Source: Rostrohypoxylon terebratum (taxonomy: Eukaryota > Ascomycota > Sordariomycetes > Xylariales > Hypoxylaceae). Taken from it: a DNA stretch of 64,000 bases. The notes beneath the pieces are model-generated. The model was not told where the DNA came from. It saw nothing but the letters and a program-made list of their open reading frames with translations, and made no database searches. The translations under genes were made by a program, and so were the position numbers. The stretch is from contig MU385946.1 in assembly GCA_022497145.1 (NCBI GenBank), positions 49,561-113,560 on the forward strand, in the 5' to 3' direction. Shown piece by piece: positions 1 through 12,466 of the stretch (position 1 is its first letter; each line of letters begins with the position of its first letter).

Positions 1-3000
1 GGAGTAGAGCCGAAAGAGCTGAAGCAAACTGTACAGGGCTCTCGAGATTTTCGCGCCAATATCTTGTCATGTTGCGATCAGGTTTGACAGGTCCTAATTC
101 GTCGTTACAGTGGCCTACAGAAGAGTACATGGTGACAGTTGATTTAGAGTCTTGTGGATTGACACACTTCTTCAGATATGGGGCGATAAGTTCTTCGTAG
201 TAAGCCCCTGCATCTTTCATCAAGTGCGAGTGGTAAGCTTGCTTTCCCGTCTCCAGCCGGCGGACGAACTTGCGTTGGCCTTGGATCTCGGAAAATATAA
301 TGTCAATTGCCTCTTGAGAGCCACTTATCGTTACATTATCCGAGTCGTTCACGCAAGCGACGCAAACCTCGCGAGACAGATTCTTGTCAGCAATCAGCTG
401 TTTCGTAGATTCTGGTCCCAGACCCGCGGCTATCATAGCCCCAGGCAATCGTATCTTCGAAACGGCAAGACCACGGAGATACGCTACTATTATAGATTGT
501 GATGCGGTAAGCAAGCCCGCTGCGTACGCTGCGGCGATCTCTCCGGAGGAGTGGCCTACAACAGCAGCTGGTAGGACTCTCCAACTTCTCATCAAGTCAA
601 CAAGTCCAATCTGTATAGCTGTACAGAGAGGTTGGCTATGCGTAGCCTGGTTCATTATACTGCTTGGCAATTCGGTGATTGCTTGTTCTAGCGACCAACT
701 TGGAGATATTTCAGGTGGGAGCGATCGTAAGTCTGCGTCAAGCCTTCTGATGACTTCACGGAACGTTCGATTCTTCGAGAAGAGCTCTCTCGCCACTATG
801 ACACCATAGGTTAGCTATTAGACTTTGGAAAAGGAAAGAGGCTAAAGAATTGTTTGAGGAGGATACACACTTCCTTCGTATTGAGCCCCCTGACCGGTGA
901 ATACATAGGCTAGGGGTAGCTGGTCTGCGGACTCAGAGCCTAAAGTCTGAGTTGAGTCTAAGGCGTCGTGAGAATTCTGTTTGGCTAACAGAAAATTTCT
1001 GTTTCTGAAATAGGATCTTCTCCGAGTCAATGTGAAAGCCAGGTCATTAAGAGATACTGTGGGAGTTTGCGCCATCAACGAAATCTGCTTTAGGCGTAGC
1101 TCAAGTGATTTTTCTGACTTGGCGGAGATAGGCAAGACAAGTAGTTGATCGTCGACAGTTGCAGTCAACTTTTCATCCACAGCTTCCCTTCCAAGATAGC
1201 TATCAATGGACTCGACGATTATATGAGAGTTAGACCCTCCGTAGCCAAACGAGTTGATGCTAGCTCTACGCATCGATCGGGGCCACTCTTCCACCTCAGT
1301 CACAACTTTCATATTGAAGGAGTCAAGACGCACTAGAAAGAGAGTAAAGGGATCAGCCAGGTGCTTTCGGTATCTATGGAGGGGTTGCAGGATATTTCAA
1401 AGATCTTATTACATTTAGGATTCAATTTCTTTATGCCAAATGTTGGTGGAATGCTAGCATGTTCGAATGCTAACAACACTTTAATGAGCGACGTCAAACC
1501 GCTTGCCGCTTCGGAGTGGCCCATTGAAGACTTGATCTATTAGCTGTTAGTAAAATCCATCGTATTATCCAGATTCATAGTCTGCGGTTCACTAACCGAA
1601 CCAATCATCAATGGAAGACCTTGCCTTGCAGGGAAGCATCTCCCAAGAGCATCAACTTCGATCTTGTCTCCTATCGAAGTTCCTGTTCCATGACACTCTA
1701 TATAATCTGTATCAGAGAAGTCTAGACCAGCCTGGGAATATGCTTTCTTTATAACTGCTTCTTGCAAGTCGGCGCTTGGTTGTGCGATCCCAGGGGTTCT
1801 TCCGTTTCTGAAACAATTGTTAAGCCATTGCCCTCGAGAACAATAGAGGCAGGGATCACTGACGAGTTCACAGCCATTCCACGGAGTACACCCCAGATCT
1901 TATTGCCATCCCTTAAAGCAGATGAAAGACGCTTAATGTAAATAGCATTAACCCCTTCGGCTCGGCCATAGCCATCGGCTGACTCATCGAATGTGTGGCA
2001 ACTGGAGGTACCAGAAAGCACACCCCCTTTCATGGTTTCTAAGTGCTGCTCAGGGCTCATGATGAGATTTGCGCCTGCAACGATTGCATCATCACAATCA
2101 CCAGCTGCGATGGCTCTAGCAGCTGTATGTAGACAGTATAAAGATGAAGAACATGCTGTGTTTAACGATAAACTAGGACAATTGTCAGTCAGTCATTGCA
2201 AAGAGTATTCTACTTGGTTGGATGCTTGCCTTGGCCCATGAAGGTTAAACACATGACTAATCCTATTTGCTATGATTGCCATATTGGAACCTGTGGAGCT
2301 GTATCGATGGAGATAATCCGGATCTCGGAAGTGCATGTTCGTGTAGTCAACTGTGAAGTTACTGACATACACACCAGTGTTCATGCCGGATACATCTTCC
2401 ATTGAGAGGCCAGCACTCTCAAAACATTCGTACGCTACTTCAAGAAGCTTTCTCTGATGCGGATCCACTGTTCTGGGTTGTCAGTGGGGGTGTTCATCCA
2501 GGGGCTTATTGGCCCAAGGTAACGAGTATGACGATATAGGGGGCATGTACTGTAGATGTTTCACTTACGGTAAGTAGCTTCAAGGTTGTTGATACCGAAG
2601 AAAGTGTTATCAAACTGCCGAACATCTTCGTTCAGAAAGTAACCGCCATCCGCACTCATAACACCAGCCCTGCTGTCATCCTTATTATAAAAGCCGTCTA
2701 TGTTAAAACGTTGAGCAGGAACACGGCATTGGCCTGTCTTCTTTTTTACGAGGAAGTCCCATAACTCAGCTGGTGAATGGACATCCCCTGGAAGACGGCA
2801 AGCTAGCAAAGGATTAGCACGAACACTTCTGTTAGTAAAGGAAAGCATACCCATTCCAACGATACAGATAGCATCGTCGTCAACTTTGCTCGGATATGAG
2901 CGAGATTCTGTTTGACTCCCATTCTTGAGGTCATCTACAAAATGAAACGATGTTGATGAATCTGTCGATGTGATATCAAAGATAGGGTCCATATCGTTCG

Positions 3001-3079
3001 TGCCTTTGGATGGTAACTCAGGGGACCTCGCATTCCAGCTTGGAAGACGATCATATGCTTCTATATGTAGCTCGGGCAT
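1..3079 (-). CDS. Highly reducing polyketide synthase, N-terminal KS-AT part (truncated by window edge)
   Basis: Iterative type I polyketide synthase; the KS condenses and the AT loads malonyl units. Eight exons can be joined: 3079-2851, 2802-2569, 2467-2230, 2172-1864, 1807-1597, 1536-1413, 1332-871 and 795-1, giving 867 residues with every junction in phase. The ATG at 3079 is the first in frame; about 75 non-conserved residues precede the KS, so the start is likely but unproven. The KS reads VGMACRLPG, an active-site NTACSSS (Cys about 241, with Asn where Asp is usual), ECHGTGT and GHSEAASG, so the Cys-His-His triad is present. The AT has [11 protein letters not shown] and the Ser motif GHSSGE. 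The intron at 2229-2173 uses a GC donor. Dehydratase and later domains lie beyond base 1. The neighbouring P450 and rhodopsin-like gene suggest a metabolite cluster. The reducing class is inferred from KS/AT style only. Confidence 0.9.
2173..2229 (-). other. GC-AG intron in the PKS ketosynthase
   Basis: The 57-nt intron begins AG|GCAAGC and ends CCTAG. Only this junction restores the invariant HGPS...TACSSS block of the KS, and the reading phase matches on both sides. GC donors are a known minor class, usually followed by AAG as here. All seven other splice sites assigned in this gene have GT donors. Confidence 0.8.
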
Positions 3080-4782
3080 TGCTGGAGGTGAGATTGATAA
3101 TGAACACTCAAAGATCTATGAATGTGACAGTCTCTCACATTTGTTCCGCATCTTAGGTTAGAGAGAATCCAGTGCTACGCTGCTCCTTGTGAACAACCTT
3201 CGTACCTCCTACGGCGTATTTGACTTCCATCTATAACAGTGCCATGAGGTTGCTTCCGTGTAACCGGACGATATCTAGGTTTCTTACCAAAATCGTGACT
3301 GGTTGTCCGATGTCCAATGGTATCCTGAGTTGGTAATATCGTAGTCTAGATTGAAGCAATATTCAGACAACATCTATACCTATGTTTCGGAGCTAATTCT
3401 AACCCTGGTCTCTCATATAGTTTATCTATCTGAGACCGAGATTTCTGCGTCTTATAGGGTGCCATTTTTGGTTTCTAGACTGATGCCTATTGGTAGAACT
3501 ATCTACCCGGTACCTCACATGCAACTTCTCCGCCATTCTTATCGTTGGAAGATGATCAATTTGGCAATAACCTTGATATAACTCCTGGATTGTGGACACA
3601 TAAACGCCTGAGGGTTACACTTTCAGAGAGGCACTGTATGTAGATGACGTTAGATGCCCCATTCGTAGACCTTAGCTAATGGAGCTCACGATGTCTCATG
3701 TGGGAGAACCGTAATATGAGATCTATCTATAAATCATTCGGTGATCTATACTACATTGTTACACCTGCCCCAGTTGGTAATAGTTGGAGGATTGAGTCTA
3801 GTATCAATACCGTGCCCTATTGAGACTCTGCCGAGGGTCTGGAGGATCGGATCGGCCCGTGTGAGATTCTTAGGTATTGTAGACGACTACTTAAAGGGTA
3901 CTAATGGCGGCCAAGTTGTTGTGATCCACTTGACATTTTGCCATCATAGGTTCGTTCCGGGAGTTGTGATATGCCCGCACGTGGCACAGACGGCGACTTT
4001 GCCCAATATGCACACAATCCGCGAGTCCAACTACGGTTGCATCAATGCAACCCTATGAATAATCGAGCAATAGGTACTGTTATTTACCCCGATTCTACCC
4101 TTCTTCAGCTGAGGCATTCTGCTTACTCGGATACATGTTAGACATTAACCTAAAATGCTACCCCAAAGGTCTCATCAAGATGATAAACTTGATCTCGCGT
4201 GGGAATCGACGTTTTCGTAACACCTGATCTCGCAGTCGTCGATACCAAAGCTAGGGAAATATGTGGCATTCTGTAGTGAAACTAACATAAACTCAATGAT
4301 ACGGAAACACTACATGTATGCAGATTTCGTCTACTGTAAATGAAATTCCACGAACTCTGGGGTTGTTCCTAGAAAACTTTCCTCAAGGGACAGGCACCTA
4401 CTTGGCAAGAGCACCAATCTGACCAATGAAAAAGCAATAAATTCCGGAGCTTTTATACGCAGTTCTAGAACGGATCGATAGCAGCTGCTACCAAGAATTT
4501 GGGGTTGGCGGCATGTCAGCTTGGTTGCATCCACCGAATCCTCCAAATTGAAAACCGTTCGATCCCCTTACATAGGTAGTGTATCACTGAGTTGTGGCGT
4601 ATTATGGCGAATGCACGAATGGACAGAAATCTTGGGATTGGAATCGTATACCAATAGTATAACTGCCTCTTATTAGATGAAGTTATTCTGGATTTCACTC
4701 GTTCCCGTCGTCGTCGTCGCCGTCACCTCACGGGATCTCGAACTTCCAGCAAGCATTGCATCAATCCCAAACAACAACAGCA
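3080..4782. other. Intergenic region, shared 5' flank of PKS and rhodopsin-like gene
   Basis: The two flanking genes are divergently transcribed, so this 1.7 kb must contain both promoters. Open frames here, such as 3741-4058, are short, lack domain signatures and cannot be extended through splice sites. I see no RNA gene or long repeat. Confidence 0.5.
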
Positions 4783-6279
4783 ATGGTGAACCAAAATCCG
4801 AACACTCCTTTGGCGAGCAAGCTCGATGGGCCAGCAACTCAGCCTCCTGCTGGTGTGACGCCTAACTTCGAAGACCCGTCAAACCAGAACAGCCTCGTCC
4901 GAGCTGTGCTTATACTTGTTCTCGTTATAACTTCACTATGTGTTCTTATTCGCGTATATTCAAGACTCATACTAAAGAGGGTCAAAATTGTTGATAGTAA
5001 GTATTGCCAAAATCATGTATAGATCAGTTGTCTAATATCTTGCAGTTTTGGGACTTGCAGCTTTTGTACATCGACCCTATCAAATCATCTAGTGCCCTAC
5101 CCATTTTTGTCATTGCACGATCCTAATAATTAGTTAGGGCCTATATATCTCATTCGTCTATCTCTTCTTCAAGCTTGCCGACTCGTATGGCTGGTTTGTC
5201 CACATGTGGGACATACGCCTCAGAGATTTCCCCGCTGTTAACCAGGTAGGAATTCCAACCCCATCCAACCCAATTTAGTAACGCATCTAACGACAAGAAG
5301 ATATTTTTTCAAGGTCTCATTATTTACTTCTGTATCGTCCTGCTCATCAAGTCGGCAATTCTACTCGAGTGGATTACCATTTTCGTTCCCGATGGATCTC
5401 GAAACTTCTTTTTCTGGTCGAGCTGCTCCGTGTTGACAATACACACGTTATTCTACATCTCGATGATCATCGTAGAGCTCGCAGCTTGTTCCCCATTCGA
5501 GAGAAATTGGAATCCACTAATCAAAGGCAAATGTCTTGACACGGTTGGCGTAGCAGTCGCTATCTCTGCTGTCAACCTCGCATTTGATTTGACTATTTTC
5601 TTACTTCCACAGAAGGTTATCTGGGGACTTCAGATGAAACTGAAGAGAAAGATCGGCATCTCTTTTCTGTTCGCGATTGGAATTCTGTAAGGTACCCCTG
5701 AGGAGACTTTGAGCCAGCACTAATAAAATCACTACTAGTGCGTGTGTCGCCGCAATCTTCCGCTTAGTTGCTTCCCTGCAGTTTTACAAGTCTAAGGACA
5801 CAAGCTACACGTTTTCCGCGCTGGCTTTATGGTGTCTAGCTGAAGTCACTTGTGGATTCATCGTATTCTGCGGACCATCGGTTCCAAAGACGGTCGGTCA
5901 TCTTGAACTCTCAGAGATAGCGTCGGGTTTGCGATCTTGGGCAGGCAGTTCTGTTCGGAGGCTCGTCTCGTCAGGGGCTTCAAGCAAAGGGTCCATGACG
6001 CGCACAACTCGCAAGCGATCCAAATCTAGCATGTCCCAGAACGGCAACGACTACGAGAAAGAAAATGCTACGCCTGTTCCGTCAATACCTGCTGAGTATG
6101 CTACTAACGCATCTAGCCGTTCGTCCGGGCATGGCGAAGACAACCTTCCTACCAACGAAGCGCATCTTTCAATTGTTCGAACTACCCAATTTGCCGCAGT
6201 TGAGGGTCAGGGGTCGGATTCTGTTGCCCAGGAAGAACATAACCGACAGCACCCCTGGATTTCCAACGAAAAGGTGTAG
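4783..6279 (+). CDS. Fungal rhodopsin-like seven-helix integral membrane protein (PTH11/SAT4-like)
   Basis: Predicted plasma-membrane protein of the fungal rhodopsin-like domain family, which includes PTH11-type receptors; ligand and role are unknown. Exons are 4783-4996, 5046-5065, 5138-5245, 5298-5686 and 5739-6279, giving 423 residues. The third acceptor could be 5300 instead of 5297, which drops one residue. The start ATG at 4783 sits in CAGCAATGG; the in-frame TTG at 4756 is not a eukaryotic start. Visible features are TM1 (LVRAVLILVLVITSLCVLIRV), a helix ending in DSYGWFVHMWDIRL, ECL-type text CSPFERNWNPLIKGKC with two Cys, later helices, and a hydrophilic Ser-rich cytoplasmic tail of about 120 residues. 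Family members are frequent next to secondary-metabolite genes; here it sits between PKS and P450, but a cluster role is only inferred. Confidence 0.85.
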
Positions 6280-7334
6280 GTAGATAGTACTAGATAGGCA
6301 CCTAGTATTGAGTGGCAAATTTGGGTATTTTAGGGGTTTTTTTGTTGTTGTCTACTACTAATAAGATCCGCACGAGGGGCCATTCTTAGGTAGGCAAGTC
6401 ACAACCAACAAGTAACGATGCTCGGTAAAAGAGGGGGAGAAGATCATTGTCTGTAGTTTGGTAGCGTTAGTTTGTAAGATAGGTACTGTTGTATGGATCG
6501 ATATATCCACATGCCTTTCTTGATATCGAATACTTACCACAATTATGATCCTTCTCGTACGTTGGCTTGTCGATGCCCGATCGTTCGTAACTCTACGAAT
6601 TAAGGTGCTTATAGTGAGGAATGACCTTCTGTGGTGGGGTCTTGGGGATGTCCATCAGTGCAACGTCCCTAATAAACAGTGTGCTGCGCCCTATTGTCCA
6701 CCCTACGTAGGGAGCTGGAAAGGCGGGGCTGCAGTGAACGTCTCCCCCACGCCTCCCTAAAACACAAGGGACTTATACTAATGCATCTCGTCTAAAGCTT
6801 GGTTTTAGATTTCCAACGAAATCATCCAATGACCTATCATATATATTACAGGTGTATATATTGATCACTGCAATATCTCCGATTGGCGTCCATATATCTT
6901 CTTTTCCCACCCTCCGACCTCGCAAAAAGTGGCCCAAACTAGATGAAATGCGCCGCAGACCAACACAAAATTCCTAGCCGATAGAGGGAGGCGTTTGTGC
7001 AGTAACATGCCACCTATGTTCCCTGTAGCCTGCTATAGTATATCTCCGGGGTCTGTACGCCCAAGGTGCCCATCATTGTATTGTACGATACAATCTGACA
7101 GGTCACATTCGCGCTTATCTATGGATTTCAAGCCCATGTCACGGGTCCTACATCCCCTGTGCTGATCGCCGGTTAGGTACCCCTATGATATTTGGGGCAT
7201 TGGTTGACAGCAGGCATTCTCACTTCTTCTCCACAAGCTGCTCCTAGAACTTCACTAAACCCCCCAGGCTAAGGCTAAACGCTAGATAGCTAGATCTACT
7301 AGATCTACCGGTTCCTGATGACAAGCCGCCTAGG
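6280..7334. other. Intergenic region upstream of the P450
   Basis: No ORF with family signatures, splice-extendable exon or RNA gene was found. It contains the 3' flank of the rhodopsin-like gene and the P450 promoter. Tandem plus-strand orientation means the two genes probably have separate transcripts. Confidence 0.45.
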
Positions 7335-9203
7335 ATGACTTCACTTATTCTGCTAAGTGACGGGGCGACGTATGCTTTCTATGGCTTCGTCTCTCTCGTA
7401 AGAAACCTTCGCGATACATTCAACCTTTCCAGAATCACTGTTAACTCGTCGCTAAGGTGACCCTCTATGTGACCTACCAACTACTCCTACATCCCTTAAA
7501 GAGCTACCCGGGACCACTGATAGCCAAACTCACCAACGGCTATGCTGGGTTCTTTGCGTACAAACGAGACCTTCACATAGAGATATGGAGGAATCACCAG
7601 AAATACGGTTCGTCGGATCTTCCTGGGAAAGGCGTTGTCGAGCGGGTGATTAACTTTCAATAGGTCCCGTTGTTCGAATAGGTCCGGATAGACTTGTGTT
7701 CAATTCTGCCACCGCACTTCGAGGTACTTCCTAAAAATCGCGCACGCCATCGACTGGAGTTTGCTAACCGGGAGAAGACATATATCAAAATGAGAGAGTC
7801 ACGAAGGCTCCCATATACCTGGCGACACAGTCAAAGCCAGGGGCGTTCAGTCTTTGGAATGCGTTAGACAGAGATTTGCACCGACGTAAGCGAAAGCTCG
7901 TCGGGCGAATCACCACGGACGCCGCCATGCGCGCCTTTGAGTCCAGCATGGCAGAGCAGGTCGATATATTCATCAGAAGCTTAGCCAATGACAAGCAGCA
8001 ACCTACCGACGTAAAAACACGATGTAGCTACCTGAGCTTTGATATTGTCGGACTTCTCTCATTCGGATATAGCCTACATCTCCAGACCAATGAAGAGAAC
8101 CAGTTTCTTGTAGAGCAGCTCGCGCGAGGCAACCATCGCATGAACGTATATATGCAAATCCCCATCATCCCGCGTCGTAAGCTGCAGCTCTATATCAACA
8201 AGTTCTTCCAGCAGGAGCGGGAGAAGACGGCGCGCTTGATGGAGACGATGATCCGCAGTCGAATGTCCGAGGACGTGCACGCGAAACGTGATCTGTACTC
8301 ACACGTCGCCGACGCGATCAATGCTAAGGATGACGACAGCCTGCGCCTTGGCGATCTTTGGTACGAGGCCTTCTTTTTCATAATAGCAGGTAGGCTACCG
8401 AACCTTTCCATCCCTCCATGAACGGGTGCTGAAATGTGCTTATAGGCGGTGATACAAGCGCTACAGCCATGAGCGCGACATTTTTCTATCTGTCGCGGAA
8501 CCCCAGATGTTATGAGAGGCTGGCTGCGGAGATACGGACGACATTCCAAAGCGCAGATCAAATTGGCGGAAGCAAGCTTGCTAGTTGTCAGTACTTGAGG
8601 GCTTGCATAGACGAGTCTTTGAGGATGTCACCGCCATCGCCTGGGACGCTTTGGAGATGCTTGGCTCCAGAGGAAGAAGATGGCAGACCTTTTGTAGTTG
8701 ATGGTTATGTCATTCCCAAGGGAACAAAAGTCGGCGTCAATGCTTATTCGCTGCATCACAATGAGGTAACTGTTCTCTCATGCTCCAACACTAGTTTTGG
8801 GGGCGCCTCCAGTCCTATTGGATGAAATATTTCTTCCGTTTCCTGGGGTCGCTAACGATTGCGGATTTAGGAGTATTTCCCGGACCCCTTCATATATGAT
8901 CCCGACCGGTGGTTAGTCAAAGGCGATTCGAGGAAGGCGATGCATGACGCCTTTGCCGCCTTCTCCATCGGTTCGCGCGGTTGCGCCGGGAAACCTACTG
9001 CGTACTTGGAAATCAGTCTGGCCCTTGCTAAGACTCTCTGGTATTTCGACTTCGAGACTGCGCCCGGTAGCCTCGGCGACGTCGGTATTGGCCAGAACGG
9101 CGAATTCCATCTATACGATATCTTCACGTCGACTCACGATGGGCCATATTTGGTTTTTAAACCTCGCGACTCGTTTGCGAACGATTTCGGCAAGACTACC
9201 TAG
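7335..9203 (+). CDS. Cytochrome P450 monooxygenase (microsomal, CYP65-like style)
   Basis: Haem-thiolate oxygenase, likely oxidising the product of the nearby PKS (inference). Exons are 7335-7397, 7457-7607, 7664-7723, 7778-8389, 8446-8765 and 8871-9203; the summed length is 1539 nt, 512 residues, with all phases consistent. The ATG at 7335 starts a hydrophobic anchor that continues across the first intron into TLYVTYQLLLHPLKSYPGP, with the proline hinge. The I-helix oxygen-binding motif is AGGDTS, the K-helix ExxR is ESLR, the PERF-region is DPDRW, and the haem loop FSIGSRGCAG places the Cys ligand at about residue 440. All core motifs are intact and no frame damage is seen. Its length is normal for a fungal P450. 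Family-level naming (CYP65-like, of the benzoate-hydroxylase/isotrichodermin-hydroxylase look) is tentative. Confidence 0.92.
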
Positions 9204-10355
9204 GAGTCGGAGCTAGCGACTTTATTAAGGATATGCGCCAACATAACGCGTGAGGGTTTCAAATCAACATGTGGGCATTTAAGGGTTAGGGGATAATAAG
9301 GAAAAATGTATATTTCATGCGATGCTAACCCTAGCAAACCCCCCTAGCCTTACACGTGCAGTCGAACTGGATTGATGTGATCAATCCGCGAATCAGGATA
9401 TCGAGTCCCCGTCACGAAGAAGCGGAATTACAGGGGCAATGTGGGCTAGCTCCAGACGGACACTATTAAAGCTTTCTAGCTAACAAGAATCAATTCAAGA
9501 TCAGGAGACGGAGGCCGTGAATTATATATTCCTAGCTTCGGCGCACGGCCCGGATCAGCTATAGTTGGCGTGAATACCGGTTGTCAGACGATGACCGTAC
9601 TTTGTCCCAATTCAACCATACGACATCCCCTATAACTTCTGTATTCTCGTCATCCACTACCGCTCGTATTGCAGATTGTTAGGTAATTACCTATTAACTT
9701 CACATCTCCTAGTCCGGGCCTCCTCGTGGAAACACATATCGTTCATATATAAGTAGTAATAACACCTTCGAAATATAGAAGCTCATAATCCTTGATATCT
9801 CGATACCCCAAAATGGGACCTATTCACCATGAGCCCCACATAACGTCGCAATGCCCTCCAACTGGAGGATTCAAGGCGACTCTGCCGTGAGTGGTGGAAA
9901 ATAGGCACACTTCAAAGTTGCATTCACAACTCATTTTCCGCTCAGTAGAGGTGGGCTACGTAACGAGTAGAAGATCCAACAGGCGGACTCGCATCAACAA
10001 TACCACTTTACTTTGCGCCGAACTACGTAAGTTGTTACGAAACTACGTATGGAGGAAATTGGATAAACTTGTAAAAGGGGCTCAGTTTCACGATGAAGTC
10101 CCATCTAATTGGGTAGTTTTTGCTTGGCCCCCTCCGTCCCCAATAACCCTCCAACTCACCCCTGGGGTCACCTGCAGGGTGTCAAGGATTCACGCTCGCC
10201 ATAATTCTTCGCCGAGCCTCCCTAAGCTCTCCAAGGTGTGTAAACATGGGTGAGATCTAATCTATATTAATCGTCCGGGTCATCGTCGACCGTCGACATG
10301 AGACGAAAGGTAGCCAAGGCCATTAATGCATCATACTGCATGTTCATTCGTTAAA
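9204..10355. other. Intergenic region between P450 and rhamnogalacturonan lyase
   Basis: I see no coding region with family signatures. The ORF at 9891-10253 has no start context or recognisable content. A short TTAGGG-like run lies near 9285. The right part must include the lyase promoter. Confidence 0.4.
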
Positions 10356-12135
10356 ATGCCCTCCTTTAAACGTCTTGCGGCTCTTTCAGCCTGCATTGCG
10401 CCTGCTCTGGGTATCTCCGTCACTACTTCCACGAGCTCTTACACCGTTGACACTGCGGCTACGTATGGCTTCAAGGTTGCTATCAGTCGTTCGACTTGCG
10501 ACATCACGTCCTTATACTTCTACGGCACCGAATACCAGTATAGCAGCACCTACAGCCACATCGCATCTGGTCTAGGTTCCGCAACCGTCTCTTACACCAC
10601 CAGTGGTAAGTATCTCCATATAGGAGTCAGGTCAAGTTCATACTAACTGAATACTACTAGGCGATTATGTAATCGTCAAGTGTGTTGCCGACAATGACAG
10701 CTTTGACCTAACCCATTACATGGTCTTTGCCGACAAGTCGAGCTCGATTTACATGGGCACGTACACGGTCTCTGAGCCTTCCGTCGGCGAGTTGCGTTAC
10801 ATCTTCCGTCTTACCGGTCTGACTGAGGCCTATCCCAACGGAAATGTCTCATATACAGCTGGTGGCACCGCTATTGAGGCCTCGGACGTTTTCACGGTTG
10901 ATGGAGAGACGCGCAGCAAGTTCTACTCTTCGGACCGATTCATCGACGACAGCGTGTACTGCGCAACGACTACAGATGCCTCGATTCACGCTTGCTGGGG
11001 TATGTAATTCGTGATTCTATGATCGATTTCTGAATGCTAACTCCTCTCGCAGTCCGTCCCAATAACCAAGCCACCGAGAAGAGCTCTGGCGGCCCATTCT
11101 TCCGTGACATCAATCTCAACTATGGCGGATCTTACCACTCCGTCACGTACTACATGAACTCGAACCACGCCCAGACCGAGAGCTACCGCCAAGGCTTCCA
11201 CGGCCCCTACGTCTTCAGCATGTCCCGCAGCGGCATTCCGAAGGCCTCCGAGTACGATGTTTCTTTCTTCGACGACCTAGGCCTTACCGGCTACACCGGC
11301 GCCTCGGGCCGCGGTCACGTCAAGGGCACCGCCTCAGGCGTGTCGAGCAGCTTCCCCATCGTCCTGCACTGGTACAACAGCGACTACCAGAGCTGGGTCC
11401 AAGCCTCTTCCTCCGGGGCCTTCACCTCTCCCGCCCTCGTCGCCGGGACGTACACGCAAGCGCTGTACCAGGACGAGTTCCTCGCCGCGACAACGACGGT
11501 CACCGTATCCGCCGGCGCGACCGCGACCGCGAACATCGCCGCCACGGCCGCGGCCATCGTCGGCTCGCGCACGACGGTGTTCCAGCTGGGCGACTACGAC
11601 GGCCAGCCGACCGGGTTCCTGAACGCGGACAAGCAGCAGCGCATGCACCCCTCCGACAGCCGCATGTCGTCTTGGGCCCCCGGCAGCGTGGCGTCCACGG
11701 CCGCGTCCTCGTGGCCGATGGCCATCTTCAAGGACGTGAATAACGGCCAGAAGATCACGTTCACCCTCTCCAGCGCCATCAGCAGCGTGGCCACCCTGCG
11801 CATCGCGACCACCTTGGCCTTTGCTGGAGGACGGCCCCAGGCTACCGTCAACAGCTACACGTGCTCGGCGCCGTCGGCGCCTACGGCGGTTGATAGCCGA
11901 GGCGTCACGAGGGGGACGTATAGGGGACGGGGAGAGGTTTACACGTGCTCGATTCCGAGTGGTAATTTGGTTAGTGGGAGCAACACCGTTACGATCAATG
12001 TGATTTCGGGAAGCAGTGGGGATGATTACTTGAGCCCTAATGTCGTAAGTACACCTACTTGTCACGTTCACTGTCTACAAACTTACGCTAACTTCGTCTT
12101 GCTAGATCTTCGATGCCATAGAGCTTTACTACTAA
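10356..12135 (+). CDS. Secreted rhamnogalacturonan endolyase, polysaccharide lyase family 4
   Basis: Cleaves rhamnogalacturonan I backbones of pectin by beta-elimination outside the cell. Exons are 10356-10605, 10661-10999, 11053-12044 and 12106-12135, giving 536 residues, close to the roughly 530 of Aspergillus RGL4. An in-frame ATG lies 30 nt upstream at 10326, but the one at 10356 (AAAATGCC) directly begins a signal peptide [19 protein letters not shown], so I prefer it. The protein keeps the family text [27 protein letters not shown] and [12 protein letters not shown]. From the Aspergillus aculeatus enzyme, the catalytic Lys and His correspond to Lys about 170 and His about 235. The C-terminal carbohydrate-binding-like domain ends with [20 protein letters not shown] after the last intron. 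Codon use is much more GC-rich in the third exon than in the flanks. No damage is visible. Confidence 0.93.
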
Positions 12136-12466
12136 GCTGATTGACTAAGTGTCTTTCTCTAGTCATAGCGTAGGTGTCTATGGATGCACATCAGTGGCGC
12201 CACAGCTTTCAAAAACTCGTAATTAGTTCTTGTCCATAGTTCACATATACGGATCGATACCCAGTTTCATCAATTGCATTCGACATTGTCCTATTGACAT
12301 CTGTGCTGGTTACTCTCAAGTAAACCTCGAAGACCAAGTGGTCGCGTTCTGGGATTCCCTTCCCAGACGCCAGCTAAATCTCTCATGAACTCCGACCCCA
12401 TAACGATTCCTGTCGAAATGGGACAATGATATTAACTCGTAGTCCCTCGCCAATATGCATTCTGCT
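12136..12466. other. Convergent intergenic spacer
   Basis: This 331-bp spacer lies between the 3' ends of the lyase (plus) and the PP2C-like gene (minus), so it holds two terminators or polyadenylation regions. Nothing else is evident. Confidence 0.4.

Noticed and set aside
387..809. Short ORFs on both strands over the PKS acyltransferase
   Set aside because: The continuous minus-strand AT exon (795-1) explains the sequence; these are other frames.
842..3079. Impression that the PKS is a broken pseudogene
   Set aside because: All apparent breaks are introns with good signals and matching phases; the KS and AT motifs are intact.
11334..12071. 245-codon minus-strand ORF
   Set aside because: Arg/Ala/Gly-rich shadow of the GC-rich third exon of the rhamnogalacturonan lyase.
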